In this document: positions 46,801 through 54,885 of the stretch, in pieces
Layout of the letters: every line of letters starts with the position of its first letter
Position numbering within the stretch: position 1 is the first letter of the stretch
Source of the DNA: Candidatus Kapaibacterium sp.
Lineage (GTDB): Bacteria > Bacteroidota > Ignavibacteria > Kapaibacteriales > UBA7675
Length of the DNA: 64,000 nt
Assembly: GCA_028284775.1 (NCBI GenBank)
Contig: JANQRB010000043.1
Coordinates: 28,509-92,508 of the forward strand
Reading direction: 5' to 3'
Position numbers and translations under genes: made by a program
The notes under the pieces: generated by a model
The model's input: only the letters and a program-made list of their open reading frames with translations
Databases searched by the model: none
What the model was told of the DNA's origin: nothing

Positions 46801-47647
46801 TCACAAGAGCCACATCGCCGATACGGATCGGTACATTGTTGTTAACAGCAACAACCGCCTTTTCGATATCCTCGATGGACTTGATGTAGCCGAGTCCCCG
46901 GACGAGATACTCTGCCTGATTGATCTCGATCGTTTTGGCGCCGGCATCGCGATTCGCATTCCTGACGGCCCGGACAACATGATGCAAGGGTATATTGTAA
47001 TCGCGCAGCGCCTCGGGCCTGACGTCGATCTGATACTCCTGCGCGTAACCGCCGATCGACGCCACTTCGGCCACGCCGTCGACGGAGCTCAGCGCGTACT
47101 TGACATAAAAATCCTGGACACTGCGCACTTCATGCAGATCCCAGCCACCGGTCGGATTGCCCAGCGAATCACGCCCTTCCAGGGTATACCAATACACCTG
47201 GCCTAATGCCGTGGCATCGGGACCCAGCGAGGGCTGAACACCCTCCGGCAGCAGACCCGCGGGCAGCGAGTTAAGTTTTTCGAGAATACGCGAACGCGAC
47301 CAGTAAAATTCGATGTCTTCATTGAAGATGATGTAGATGCTGGAGAATCCCAGAATCGAAGACGAGCGAATTGACTTTACACCGGGTATCCCGAGCAGCG
47401 AAGTGGTCAGAGGATAACTGATCTGGTCTTCGATGTCCTGGGGTGAACGTCCCGGCCATTGAGTGAAAACAATCTGCTGGTTTTCGCCGATGTCGGGAAT
47501 AGCGTCAACGGCAACGGGATCATGCGGCAACAGACCCGTCTGCCATCCGAAGGGCGCGGTTACTAGTCCCCAGCACAGGAACAAGACCAGAAGCAGCCAA
47601 GCTATGAGCCTGTTTTCCAGGCAGTATCGAATAATCACATTCAGCAT
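43847..47647 (-). CDS. cusA: CusA-like heavy-metal RND transporter
   Basis: Inner-membrane proton-driven RND pump of the CusA/CzcA (HME) class, 1266 aa from the ATG of MLNVIIRYCLENRL. Visible are the DIGENQQIVFTQWPGRSPQDIEDQISYPL periplasmic start, the transmembrane-4 acidic motif AIAIGTMIDLGIILTEN, and C-terminal helices with GITTDNGVLIATYLDQ. It is about 200 residues longer than E. coli CusA: a roughly 100-residue hydrophobic stretch with three or four extra helices sits near residues 526-626, before EFMPALDEGSFLLMP, and the following porter loop is also extended. Met residues in QTGMRAPMGIKVYGP fit Cu(I)/Ag(I) binding. Such long forms occur in Bacteroidota. The codons up to 47689 are unlikely to be translated. 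Confidence 0.93.
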   Translation of the reverse strand: MLNVIIRYCLENRLIAWLLLVLFLCWGLVTAPFGWQTGLLPHDPVAVDAIPDIGENQQIVFTQWPGRSPQDIEDQISYPLTTSLLGIPGVKSIRSSSILGFSSIYIIFNEDIEFYWSRSRILEKLNSLPAGLLPEGVQPSLGPDATALGQVYWYTLEGRDSLGNPTGGWDLHEVRSVQDFYVKYALSSVDGVAEVASIGGYAQEYQIDVRPEALRDYNIPLHHVVRAVRNANRDAGAKTIEINQAEYLVRGLGYIKSIEDIEKAVVAVNNNVPIRIGDVALVTLGPANRRGMLDKDGAEVVGGVVVARYGANPLAVISALKHKIAAIGSGLPRKTLADGSESQLTIVPFYDRTQLIEETLGTLEEALSLEILITLLVVIVLVTKLKAAVLIASLLPVAVLMVFIAMRYFGVDANIVALSGIAIAIGTMIDLGIILTENILKHLKEQKGEKSLLATIYSASAEVSSAIVAAVSTTIVSFIPVFTMEAAEGKLFRPLAFTKTFALIAALIVALLILPALAHWLFGLKIRRLGFIRLLNAILIAGGILISIAIDFVAGSLLIAFGVTWFLRHYLPRFQPLTHNFSLLLSVIAVCWLLASYWLPLGAGRSPGTNFAFVALLLSGILLPFYTLERLYSRLLAWCLRNKGKFLLIPGLIVLSGMLTWLGFARVFGFIATGADSFGADIRSGRVWSGLTQSFPGIGKEFMPALDEGSFLLMPSSMPHAGFEQNKTVVQQLDMLVAAIPEVELVVGKMGRAETALDPAPISMYENIVNYKPEYLVNDKGLRLRFQTDDDGRFILRSGDTLANDEILQRGMKRSDLLPDESGRYFRNWRAAIRSPEDIWNAIVQAADLPGVTSAPKLQPIETRLVMLQTGMRAPMGIKVYGPDLASIEDFGLKLEAILKEVPSVKSEAVFADRIVGKPYIHLNIDRDAIARYGLSVEDLQRTIETAIGGMKIGNTVEGRERYTLRVRYPRELRDDPASLRQIYVATPAGAQVPLTELVAIEYLRGPQMIKSEDTFLVGYVLLDKKDGYAEVDVVDDAQQFIRANIDQGRLVVPPGVSYKFSGSYENQIRAEKRLGFIIPLVLAIILLILYFQFRSLLTSLMVFAGIALAFSGGFLMIWLYGQSWFADIVVLGVNLRDLFHIETINLSVAVWVGFIALFGITTDNGVLIATYLDQSFARNSPASIAAIRHSVVEAGQRRIKPALMTAATTLIALLPVLSSSGRGADIMIPMAIPTFGGMLVALISVFLVPLLYCMREERRLIREQQ

Positions 47648-47680
47648 GACATAATGATTTGATTGTTGAAAACGATGGTA

Positions 47681-47719
47681 GTGCGGCACTATTAAACAAG
47701 CACTGCCTGTGCGGCACTA
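47681..47719. promoter_or_regulatory. Repeated GTGCGGCACTA motif upstream of cusA
   Basis: GTGCGGCACTA occurs at 47681-47691 and again at 47709-47719, a 28-base period, within the short gap upstream of cusA. Each copy is itself nearly symmetric (GTGC-G-GCAC). The distance between repeats suits an AraC-type dimer or a regulator binding two turns apart. It is a candidate site for the CxxC-AraC regulator. Confidence 0.4.
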
Positions 47720-47746
47720 CTCGGACCATCGATAACAATCAATTCA

Positions 47747-48169
47747 TTATAAGAGGAAGCATTGCTGCCAAATCCGGATGTCGCGCTCTATTGCAGGCGG
47801 TGGATGATCGATGGCTGAAAGCCTTTCTGGCTCACTTGCATCAGGACAAATGTCGGTTGCTAAAGACAACTCCCGGGGCAGCGGCTCAAGTGGCGGCTGT
47901 GATGTAAACAGATTGAGGGCAATGTCACAGTCCAATTGCATGGTGACATAGCTGTCGCTGCAGCAGTCGGGCGGCTTAAAGGCTGCGACATCAGCAACGA
48001 CAACCCGACAGAGTTTAACTTCGTCACTCATCCCGCAGCCGTCGACTCCGAGTCCTGTCACGACTTCGGCCTTGACCGCATGACCGCCGCAGTAATGCGT
48101 CGCCAGGGTAAAACCCGTATTGCTCAGCAGAAAAAAGAGAATCAGCGCTATGGCAATCGTCTTTTGCAT
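47747..48169 (-). CDS. HYC_CC_PP-family exported protein
   Basis: A 140-aa exported protein of the small Bacteroidota family named for its motifs: HYC near the signal cleavage site (LATHYCGGHAVKAEV), CC in the middle (FKPPDCCSDSYVTMQ) and PP near the end (DHPPPAIERDI). The signal peptide is MQKTIAIALILFFLLSN. Members are regularly encoded beside copper/heavy-metal exporters, and the His/Cys motifs suggest periplasmic metal binding; function is not established. It ends 100 bases before cusA on the same strand and probably shares its transcript. Confidence 0.85.
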   Translation of the reverse strand: MQKTIAIALILFFLLSNTGFTLATHYCGGHAVKAEVVTGLGVDGCGMSDEVKLCRVVVADVAAFKPPDCCSDSYVTMQLDCDIALNLFTSQPPLEPLPRELSLATDICPDASEPERLSAIDHPPPAIERDIRIWQQCFLL

Positions 48170-48311
48170 CAGGCTCTAATCAAAACGAAGAAACCGGCCG
48201 TCATTGAAACAGGCACATTGAATGGGGCTGTTTGCCTTTATCCATAAGATACGTACTACTTTCCGTCGGGCGCTTACACAATTCGACATTTATGTTGCAC
48301 AATCTTGACCT

Positions 48312-49046
48312 TTACAAGAGTATGACTAAACTCAGACCGGCCATCGCCGTCATTGTCAGGTCTTCGACGATTGTCACACTGCTCATCGGCAAGTTAAATA
48401 TAGTGCCGAGGCAGGCGCATTTGATCTGACGCCCGGCAAGCTGGCTCTTGATCACGCCGATACTGCTGACGCCAAGAACGACGAGCGTGACCGCATTGCT
48501 GAAGATCGGGCTTATGCCAGTGAGATAGAGTATTCCCAGGGCGAGCTCGATGAATGGATAAAGCCTGGCCCATACAGGCCAGCGCGCCGCTACGATGTCA
48601 TACATCCGGTATGAAGCGGCAAACGCTTTGATGTCTAGCAGCTTGAAAAAAGCAAAGACGATAAAAAAGCCGGCCATGAAATGACGCATCCACAGATGCC
48701 CCGAAAAGTCGGCGAAGGGATACTGCGCCAGCAGGCTGACGCCTGTAATAAAAGATACGATCAGCAGCAGGGGTTTATAGGTCGCCAGCGACCTGTCGGG
48801 CAGCATCGCCGGGCCGGCCTCGAAGGGCGGGGCGTACACATGTTCCCTGATTGAGTAATCGCCAATAGCCCTGAGACTGCTCTGAAGCTGACCGAGTTCA
48901 ATCGGGCCACGGCCTTTGATTCTTCCTTGCGGCGCTTCCAATTGAATGGTCGCCGATTGAACTCCAGTTACGCTCTCCAGCGCTTCTTTAACATGGGCGA
49001 CACATGCGCTGCAGTGCATGCCCTTAATTTCATATTGTCCTTCCAT
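48312..49046 (-). CDS. HMA-MauE fusion membrane protein
   Basis: A 244-aa fusion. Residues 1-68 are an HMA metal-binding domain with the classic GMHCSACVAHVKEAL motif (GMxCxxC). After a linker come five or so membrane helices of the MauE/DoxX-like type (LLLIVSFITGVSLLAQYPF, MAGFFIVFAFFKLLDIKAFAASYRMYDIVA, YPFIELALGILYL, and IKCACLGTIFNLPMSSVTIVED with a CxC pair). MauE-type proteins support disulfide or electron transfer; here the HMA domain and location upstream of the Cus genes suggest a link between metal capture and membrane thiol chemistry. The exact activity is unknown. First gene of the island. Confidence 0.87.
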   Translation of the reverse strand: MEGQYEIKGMHCSACVAHVKEALESVTGVQSATIQLEAPQGRIKGRGPIELGQLQSSLRAIGDYSIREHVYAPPFEAGPAMLPDRSLATYKPLLLIVSFITGVSLLAQYPFADFSGHLWMRHFMAGFFIVFAFFKLLDIKAFAASYRMYDIVAARWPVWARLYPFIELALGILYLTGISPIFSNAVTLVVLGVSSIGVIKSQLAGRQIKCACLGTIFNLPMSSVTIVEDLTMTAMAGLSLVILL

Positions 49047-49268
49047 AAACGCAATCTAATCCCGGCGGAACAGATGGACGTTATGCTTTGCTGTCATTGT
49101 TTTACAGGATTTCGATCCGGAGCTTCGACAGAGCATCGCTCAATCGAAAATGAGTTGCCATAAACGACATTGCCCGGTAGCGGCTATCCGTGCCAGTGTA
49201 ATGGCGGGATGGCAACAACCGGGCAAATGTACTACCACGAGCAAATCAGTCGGCCGTACCGCCGTATG

Positions 49269-49982
49269 TCAGCGAAGGACCATAAAGTTTTGTGAAACAA
49301 GCTGATCGCCGATTCGCATCCGGCAATAGTAGACGCCGGCAGCCGAAGCATTCATCAAAAAATCCGTTCGATAGCGCCCTGCCTGCTGCGCAGAGTCGAC
49401 CAACAGCGCTACACGACTTCCGGACTGGTCGAACAGTTCGATCCTTACCTGATCATCTGAAGGTACATAGTAGTGGATCGCAATCTGTCCCCGGGAGGGA
49501 TTCGGCCAGACCAGCATTCCGCGCGCGGGGTTGATGAGCGGATCGTCGCCGGCGGACGTAACCGTGACCCGGCGCGCCACATCGCAGCCGCGGTCGTCGC
49601 TGACAATCAGTTCGTATTCACCGGCGGGAATGTTTCTGAGGTCTTCCGCATTGGAATGGAAGTGCAGCCCCTGCCAGCTATATTGCAAAGGAGCTACTCC
49701 GCCGAGCACCTCAATATCGATAGCGCCGTCGCTGCCGTCGGCGCTAGAGACGGGTCGCACGCTTACTCTGAGCTCCAGGTGTTCGGGACAGGGGCGTATA
49801 TACCCCTCGAATTCCCGGGCGCCGCCACGCGATTCCAGCGATTGATGCGACGCCGGTGATTGGGCGGCAGACTGACCTGTGCACAGGACGACAGCTATCA
49901 GCAGGCCCCCGATCAATAGCCGGCAGTCCTGAATCAGCCGATCAAAAACGCAGCTCATTTCATGCAAGATTCTCTTATGCAT
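49269..49982 (-). CDS. Short SprB-repeat protein with T9SS sorting domain
   Basis: A 237-aa predicted secreted protein. A signal peptide (LLIGGLLIAVVLCTGQSAAQ) precedes one SprB-like immunoglobulin repeat (SSADGSDGAIDIEVLGG, PLQYSWQG, NIPAGEYELIVSDDRGC) at about residues 80-145 and a type IX sorting domain (VWPNPSRGQIAIHYYVPSDDQVRIELFDQSG, GVYYCRMRIG, final SQNFMVLR). SprB repeats occur in gliding adhesins of Bacteroidota, but those are far longer. I chose the ATG at 49982; a GTG three codons earlier and an ATG at 49958 are alternatives. It lies about 70 bases after the first RHS gene on the same strand. Function unknown. Confidence 0.78.
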   Translation of the reverse strand: MHKRILHEMSCVFDRLIQDCRLLIGGLLIAVVLCTGQSAAQSPASHQSLESRGGAREFEGYIRPCPEHLELRVSVRPVSSADGSDGAIDIEVLGGVAPLQYSWQGLHFHSNAEDLRNIPAGEYELIVSDDRGCDVARRVTVTSAGDDPLINPARGMLVWPNPSRGQIAIHYYVPSDDQVRIELFDQSGSRVALLVDSAQQAGRYRTDFLMNASAAGVYYCRMRIGDQLVSQNFMVLR

Positions 49983-50067
49983 CGAATTCACCCAAATGTA
50001 TAGTTAAGAAAATTGAATTCTGAATAAATTTGCCGCTTTAGTTAACAAGAAGCTCGCGCATGATTGG

Positions 50068-53000
50068 CTAAGGAATGTAATACTTCATGACGAAGTCCTC
50101 GTATTTATAGGCGTCTCTGAAGGTACGGCCGCCATCGTATGTTCGGCCATAGCGATGCGTCATTTCGTGGTAGAGTGTGCTGGCCTGATAGTCGGCGGTT
50201 GCTTTTGCAATTGCAGCAGGGGAACCTGTACCACGCGGACGCCAGAATTTCGGACACAACTTGATTGCCCCCAAGCGCCACATTGTCCAGGCTGTATTGT
50301 CTTTAACATGGCAAAGGTGACCGGTAGACTTGCATTTTATCGTAATCGTTCGATTGAAACCCTTAAAGGTTTTGCGCATTTTGCGTTCCAGAATGCGGAG
50401 ATATTTATACTTCGTCTCACCGTCAAGCCCGCCGAAGAATTCCTTGACGCGCCTGAAGGTTTCGATACGCTCCCGTTCAGTGCCTCGTTTGCCCGAGTAC
50501 AGGTGTTCGACATGCGCCCAGGCGCGGCCGGCGCCCAGGAAGGCACGGCATAATTGGACCTTGACAATATTTTTTCGTGTCGCATTGCAGTCTTTGAATT
50601 TGATTTTGAGCGTACGCGGCGCCGGCCAGGAACCGAGGCAACAACTGACTTTAGAGTTGCTTTTCTTGATTTTGAAAATCCGTTTGGCGACTCTCTTGGT
50701 TTTCTTCCAGGTTTTCTTGAGCTTCTTTTTAAACTTTTTCCACCACTTGCGTTTTTTGCTGCCGTCGGGATCGATATTGTTAACCGGGTCATTCGCCACG
50801 TAGCTGTAGCCGTTGCCGCCATTGGCCGGATCGCCCCAGATGCCGATCGGATCACGGCTGATGAATCGTCCGTGCTTGCCGTCGTAATAACGCGCGCGAA
50901 AATAATGCAGGCCCGTTTCTTCGTCCAGCCGGCGTCCGGTAAAATAATAGGGATTGCCGACAGCCGAGGTCGCCCGGGGATTGTAGGCATTGTCGTAAAT
51001 CGTCACGTTGCCATAGGGATCGTATTCGTATAGCTCGACAAGCGCCCCCAGCTTGTCCGTAATCGCCGCGATACTTCCGATCGCATTTTCATGATAGAAA
51101 TAGCGATCGCCGGCGCGGTCCATGCACAGGACCTGGTCGACACCCTGTCCGTGAACATAAGTGGCAAGTACAATCCCCGCCCCATCGCGTTCTTCGATGA
51201 CGTTAATACCATCGTAGAGGAAGTAAACTGTTCCGGCAGCCGATTGCTTGCGGACCCGGCGGCCGAAGGCATCGTAGTCATATGTTGCTGTAGCGCCGCT
51301 GTTGACGGCAGTCAGGCGATTTTCATAATCGTAGGTATAGGTATTAACGCCGTCATTAGTCAGGTTGCCGTTCGCATCATAGACAGGATTGACGGCTGCT
51401 CCCTGAATGATATCAGTATATTCGTTCATGTTATTGCTGTAATACTCTGTTATCACGCCATCGCGATCGACAACGCTTCGATTGCCGGATGCCCCGTAAT
51501 TGTATGCCGTTTGCGTTAAGATCGGATTGATGACACCGCCATTCAGCGTTCCTTCCTGGTAATTCTTAAGCTGGTTAGTCCTGTCATAAAAGTATTTCTG
51601 CGAGTTCTGCAGATGGTGATTCTTGCGCTCCGTTTCGAAGTTGCCTTCAGGGTCATAAGTATAAGTAAAGGCAACGAATTTGTTGGGATCGTGAAAGACC
51701 TCCAACAGCAGCGAGTTGGCGTTGTAGGTATAGCTTGTTGAAGTGCCGTTGTTCGGATAGCTTCGTCCTGTCAGATTTTGTGCGGCATCATAGCTAAATG
51801 TAACGAGGGTCGTTCCGCCTTCTTTAATTTCAACCAGCTGGCGGTCGGTATTTTCCTTGTAAGTGATAACCCGTCCCCCGGGGTAGCTGACCGTGCGGGT
51901 GCGCAGCGCTTCGTTGTAGCTGTAGGTGGTCGTCAGGCCATTCAGGGTCTCGCTTAGTTTGCGGTTGGCTGCGTCATAGCTAAAGCTGATATTCGTGTTG
52001 CTGTTCGCGGCTGTCAGCATACGGCCGCCCAGGTCGTAGCTGAATGAATCGTCGTTGCTGCCCGGGTAGTCGCGCAGTGTCAGGCGATTCAGATCGTCGT
52101 AGGTATAGCTGGTCGTATTGCCCTTGTTGTCGGTACGTGACAGCATGTTGCCGACGGCATCATAGCTGTAACTGATCGATGTCGCATCGGCGAAGAACTC
52201 GCCTGTTAATCGATTCAGAGCATCGTAACTGTAGGTTGTCACGTTGCCTGCCCCATCGCGGCGCGATATGACGTTGCCGACGGCATCATAGCCGAATATC
52301 AGACGGTTGCCTTCCGCATCGACAATCCGCTTGAGACGCTCATTGGCATCATAAGTGTAACGCGTGACATTACCATTGCGATCGGTAATTCTGATCGGCT
52401 TGCTGGAAGAGCCGTATTCATAAGTTGTTGTCTGTCCGCTCGGATCGATCCTGGCAACCAGTCTGCCTGTTTCGTCATATTGAAAGGTGGTGACATTGTT
52501 GTTGGCGTCCGTCTGCGTCAGCACGTTGCCGCGGCTATCATAGCTGAAGTTTGTCGCGCCGCTGCCGCTGCCGGAGGAAGAGGTTGTCTCATCGTTGGAA
52601 TCGTAAGTCGCGGAAAGGCTGTTGCCGTTAGGCAGAGCCACTGTAGTTTGATTGCCCATCGCATCGTAGGTGTAACTCGTCGTTTCGCCGGCCGCGTTGG
52701 TGATCGTGGCAATCTGGCCTACGGCATCATAGGTATAGGTAGTTGCATTGCCGTTGGCGTCGGTTTCGGAGATCAGCCGACCATAGACATCGTAGTCATA
52801 GGTCACCTGGTATTCCATCGGCCCGTTTAGGGAAATGATACGGTCGGCGGCATTAAACACACAGGAAAAGGTATTGCCCCGGGCGTCGGTCATCGAGAGT
52901 TTGTTGTCATTGTTGTCATAAGCGGTTGTCGTCGTGTTGTTAAGAGCATCGGTAACACAGGTCTGACGATCCAGGGCGTCGTAACAATACGTAGTCGTTC

Positions 53001-54885
53001 GATCCAGCGGATCGCGCATACTGATCCGGTTGCCATTTGCATCATACGTGTACACGGTCGAGCCGCCGAGACGATCTATGACCTCGATTACGCGATTCAT
53101 TGCGTCGTAGGTGTAGGTGATCGTCTCAAAGTCGTCATTGGTATTTGTCAGCGTATTGCCGTTAGCGTCATAAGTAAAGGTCGTGATGTCGCCCAAGGGA
53201 TCGGTTTGCGTAATGACTAAGCCGCGAGCGTCATAAACTAAGCTGCTGTTGTTCTCTTCATCGTCCCTGGTGGATACGATTTCGCCGTAGTCATTATAAA
53301 TGGTCTCGATGAATGCGCCATCTGCCCGAGTTGTTTTGATCGAACGATTCAGGCCGTCAAAGAGATACGTCGTCGTATTGTTATTGCCGTCCGTTTCTGA
53401 AATCTGGTTGCCATTGGCATCGTACACAAAATCCGTGCGATGTCCCTTGGGATCGGTCGTCGAGGTCATCTGATTGAGCAGGTCGTAGCTGTAGCTTGTC
53501 GTCGCGCCCGCAACAATCGACGAGCTCAGCATGTTACCGACATTATCATAGGTCATGATTTCCGATCCCTGGGGATAGGTGATGCCGGTTCGATTGCCAT
53601 GAAGGTCGTAGCTGTAGGTCGTGGTTTGACCCTTGCCGTCGGTGTAAGAAGTCTTGTTGCCCTTGCTATCGTAGGTGAACGATTCGGTGATGCTTAGGGG
53701 CCGCGCTATCGTAAGGAGATTGCCCCGCGCATCATAGCTGTAGCTCGTGATATTACCCTTCTTATCGGTGTCGCTGGTTTTCCAGTTTGTGCCGCTTTGG
53801 TAGGTGGAGCTGGCCGTGTTGTTTAAGGGATCGGTCGTCGTCAGCAGATTGCCGATGTTGTCGTAAGTATAGGTAGTTGTGTTGCCGTTGGCATCGGTCA
53901 TTTCCGTGATGTTGTTGTCATTGTCATATTGGTAACTGACACTATATCCACAACATGCACCGCTTTGCTGGATCACCCGTCCGAGTCCGTCAAAAGAGTA
54001 GGTCGTCGATCGGCTGGCGCCTGCATTGTGTTTGGTCACAACCGTCTCCGTGTTGCCCGGACTATAAGTGAAGGTCGTGTAGGAATGCGGTGTCGTGACG
54101 CTGCTTACGACGGCGTTGGCCTGATAGCTCATCTTAATGACATTGCCGAGCGCATCCTGAATCTGGGTCAGATTGCGTGAAGCATCATACACATATTGAG
54201 TAAAATGGCCGAGAGGATCTGTGACCTTGATGAGGTTATTGGCGCCGTCATAGCTATATACATACTTTCGCATCGGACTTGTATTGTTGTCCTGCACTTC
54301 CTTCAGCAAACCGCCCTGAAAGATGAAGTCGACCTTTCTGCCGCTGGCATCGGTGACCGAGCTTGGCAAGCCGCCGGAATAGTTAACGCTGTGCCAGTTG
54401 CCGTCCGGATCTTCGATGGCCGTCAGACGTTTGTGACCTGCATCGTCAAAATAGAAGCGCAAGCCTGATCTGAACGACAGTCGGAATTTATTCGGCTGAT
54501 ATTCTTCAAGAATATCGAAGATGCCGGTCGGTGGATCGTAAGCCGAACCGTTCCACTTAAACAAGTCCTTACGGCCGTCATCACGACGGATAACTATATC
54601 GGATCCCTGCGTTTCATACAACAGATTATAGGTAAATGTCCAGCCATTGCCGTAGCCGTGATTAAGCGCAGTTTTCTGACTGTTGTAAGCAAAAGTAATT
54701 TCCAGATCCGTGCCGAAGCCCGGAATGAGCAAGTCGCCTCGCTCATAAAACATATTGCCGGTGTAACTGTTAACCTCGATGCCGGCCGGACCGACGATGT
54801 TCGGCTTCGACGTATTTTGCGCATGAAGACCTACAAACAGGGTCGGTATCAAGGCTCCGACAACACATAGCATAAAGTTTTTCAT
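50068..54885 (-). CDS. RHS/YD-repeat protein with basic linker and HEMTH metallopeptidase-like tip
   Basis: A 1605-aa exported RHS protein. The signal peptide MKNFMLCVVGALIPTLFVGLHAQ is followed by an N-terminal DUF6531-like domain (KPNIVGPAGIEVNSYTGNMFYERGDLLIPG), more than forty YD repeats (YDANGN-type) and the conserved RHS closure (TGRRLDEETGLHYFRARYYD, SRDPIGIWGD, NIDPDG). Cleavage after DPDG would free a 230-residue tip (bases 50071-50760). The tip starts with a segment of 36 residues with 21 Lys/Arg and no acidic residue, then six or so cysteines and a zincin motif LYHEMTHRYG (HEMTH at 50155-50169) followed by TYDGG and DAYKYEDF, reminiscent of M35 aspzincins. It may be a toxin or a surface protease. 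The ATG at 54885 is set by the signal peptide. Confidence 0.9.
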   Translation of the reverse strand: MKNFMLCVVGALIPTLFVGLHAQNTSKPNIVGPAGIEVNSYTGNMFYERGDLLIPGFGTDLEITFAYNSQKTALNHGYGNGWTFTYNLLYETQGSDIVIRRDDGRKDLFKWNGSAYDPPTGIFDILEEYQPNKFRLSFRSGLRFYFDDAGHKRLTAIEDPDGNWHSVNYSGGLPSSVTDASGRKVDFIFQGGLLKEVQDNNTSPMRKYVYSYDGANNLIKVTDPLGHFTQYVYDASRNLTQIQDALGNVIKMSYQANAVVSSVTTPHSYTTFTYSPGNTETVVTKHNAGASRSTTYSFDGLGRVIQQSGACCGYSVSYQYDNDNNITEMTDANGNTTTYTYDNIGNLLTTTDPLNNTASSTYQSGTNWKTSDTDKKGNITSYSYDARGNLLTIARPLSITESFTYDSKGNKTSYTDGKGQTTTYSYDLHGNRTGITYPQGSEIMTYDNVGNMLSSSIVAGATTSYSYDLLNQMTSTTDPKGHRTDFVYDANGNQISETDGNNNTTTYLFDGLNRSIKTTRADGAFIETIYNDYGEIVSTRDDEENNSSLVYDARGLVITQTDPLGDITTFTYDANGNTLTNTNDDFETITYTYDAMNRVIEVIDRLGGSTVYTYDANGNRISMRDPLDRTTTYCYDALDRQTCVTDALNNTTTTAYDNNDNKLSMTDARGNTFSCVFNAADRIISLNGPMEYQVTYDYDVYGRLISETDANGNATTYTYDAVGQIATITNAAGETTSYTYDAMGNQTTVALPNGNSLSATYDSNDETTSSSGSGSGATNFSYDSRGNVLTQTDANNNVTTFQYDETGRLVARIDPSGQTTTYEYGSSSKPIRITDRNGNVTRYTYDANERLKRIVDAEGNRLIFGYDAVGNVISRRDGAGNVTTYSYDALNRLTGEFFADATSISYSYDAVGNMLSRTDNKGNTTSYTYDDLNRLTLRDYPGSNDDSFSYDLGGRMLTAANSNTNISFSYDAANRKLSETLNGLTTTYSYNEALRTRTVSYPGGRVITYKENTDRQLVEIKEGGTTLVTFSYDAAQNLTGRSYPNNGTSTSYTYNANSLLLEVFHDPNKFVAFTYTYDPEGNFETERKNHHLQNSQKYFYDRTNQLKNYQEGTLNGGVINPILTQTAYNYGASGNRSVVDRDGVITEYYSNNMNEYTDIIQGAAVNPVYDANGNLTNDGVNTYTYDYENRLTAVNSGATATYDYDAFGRRVRKQSAAGTVYFLYDGINVIEERDGAGIVLATYVHGQGVDQVLCMDRAGDRYFYHENAIGSIAAITDKLGALVELYEYDPYGNVTIYDNAYNPRATSAVGNPYYFTGRRLDEETGLHYFRARYYDGKHGRFISRDPIGIWGDPANGGNGYSYVANDPVNNIDPDGSKKRKWWKKFKKKLKKTWKKTKRVAKRIFKIKKSNSKVSCCLGSWPAPRTLKIKFKDCNATRKNIVKVQLCRAFLGAGRAWAHVEHLYSGKRGTERERIETFRRVKEFFGGLDGETKYKYLRILERKMRKTFKGFNRTITIKCKSTGHLCHVKDNTAWTMWRLGAIKLCPKFWRPRGTGSPAAIAKATADYQASTLYHEMTHRYGRTYDGGRTFRDAYKYEDFVMKYYIP

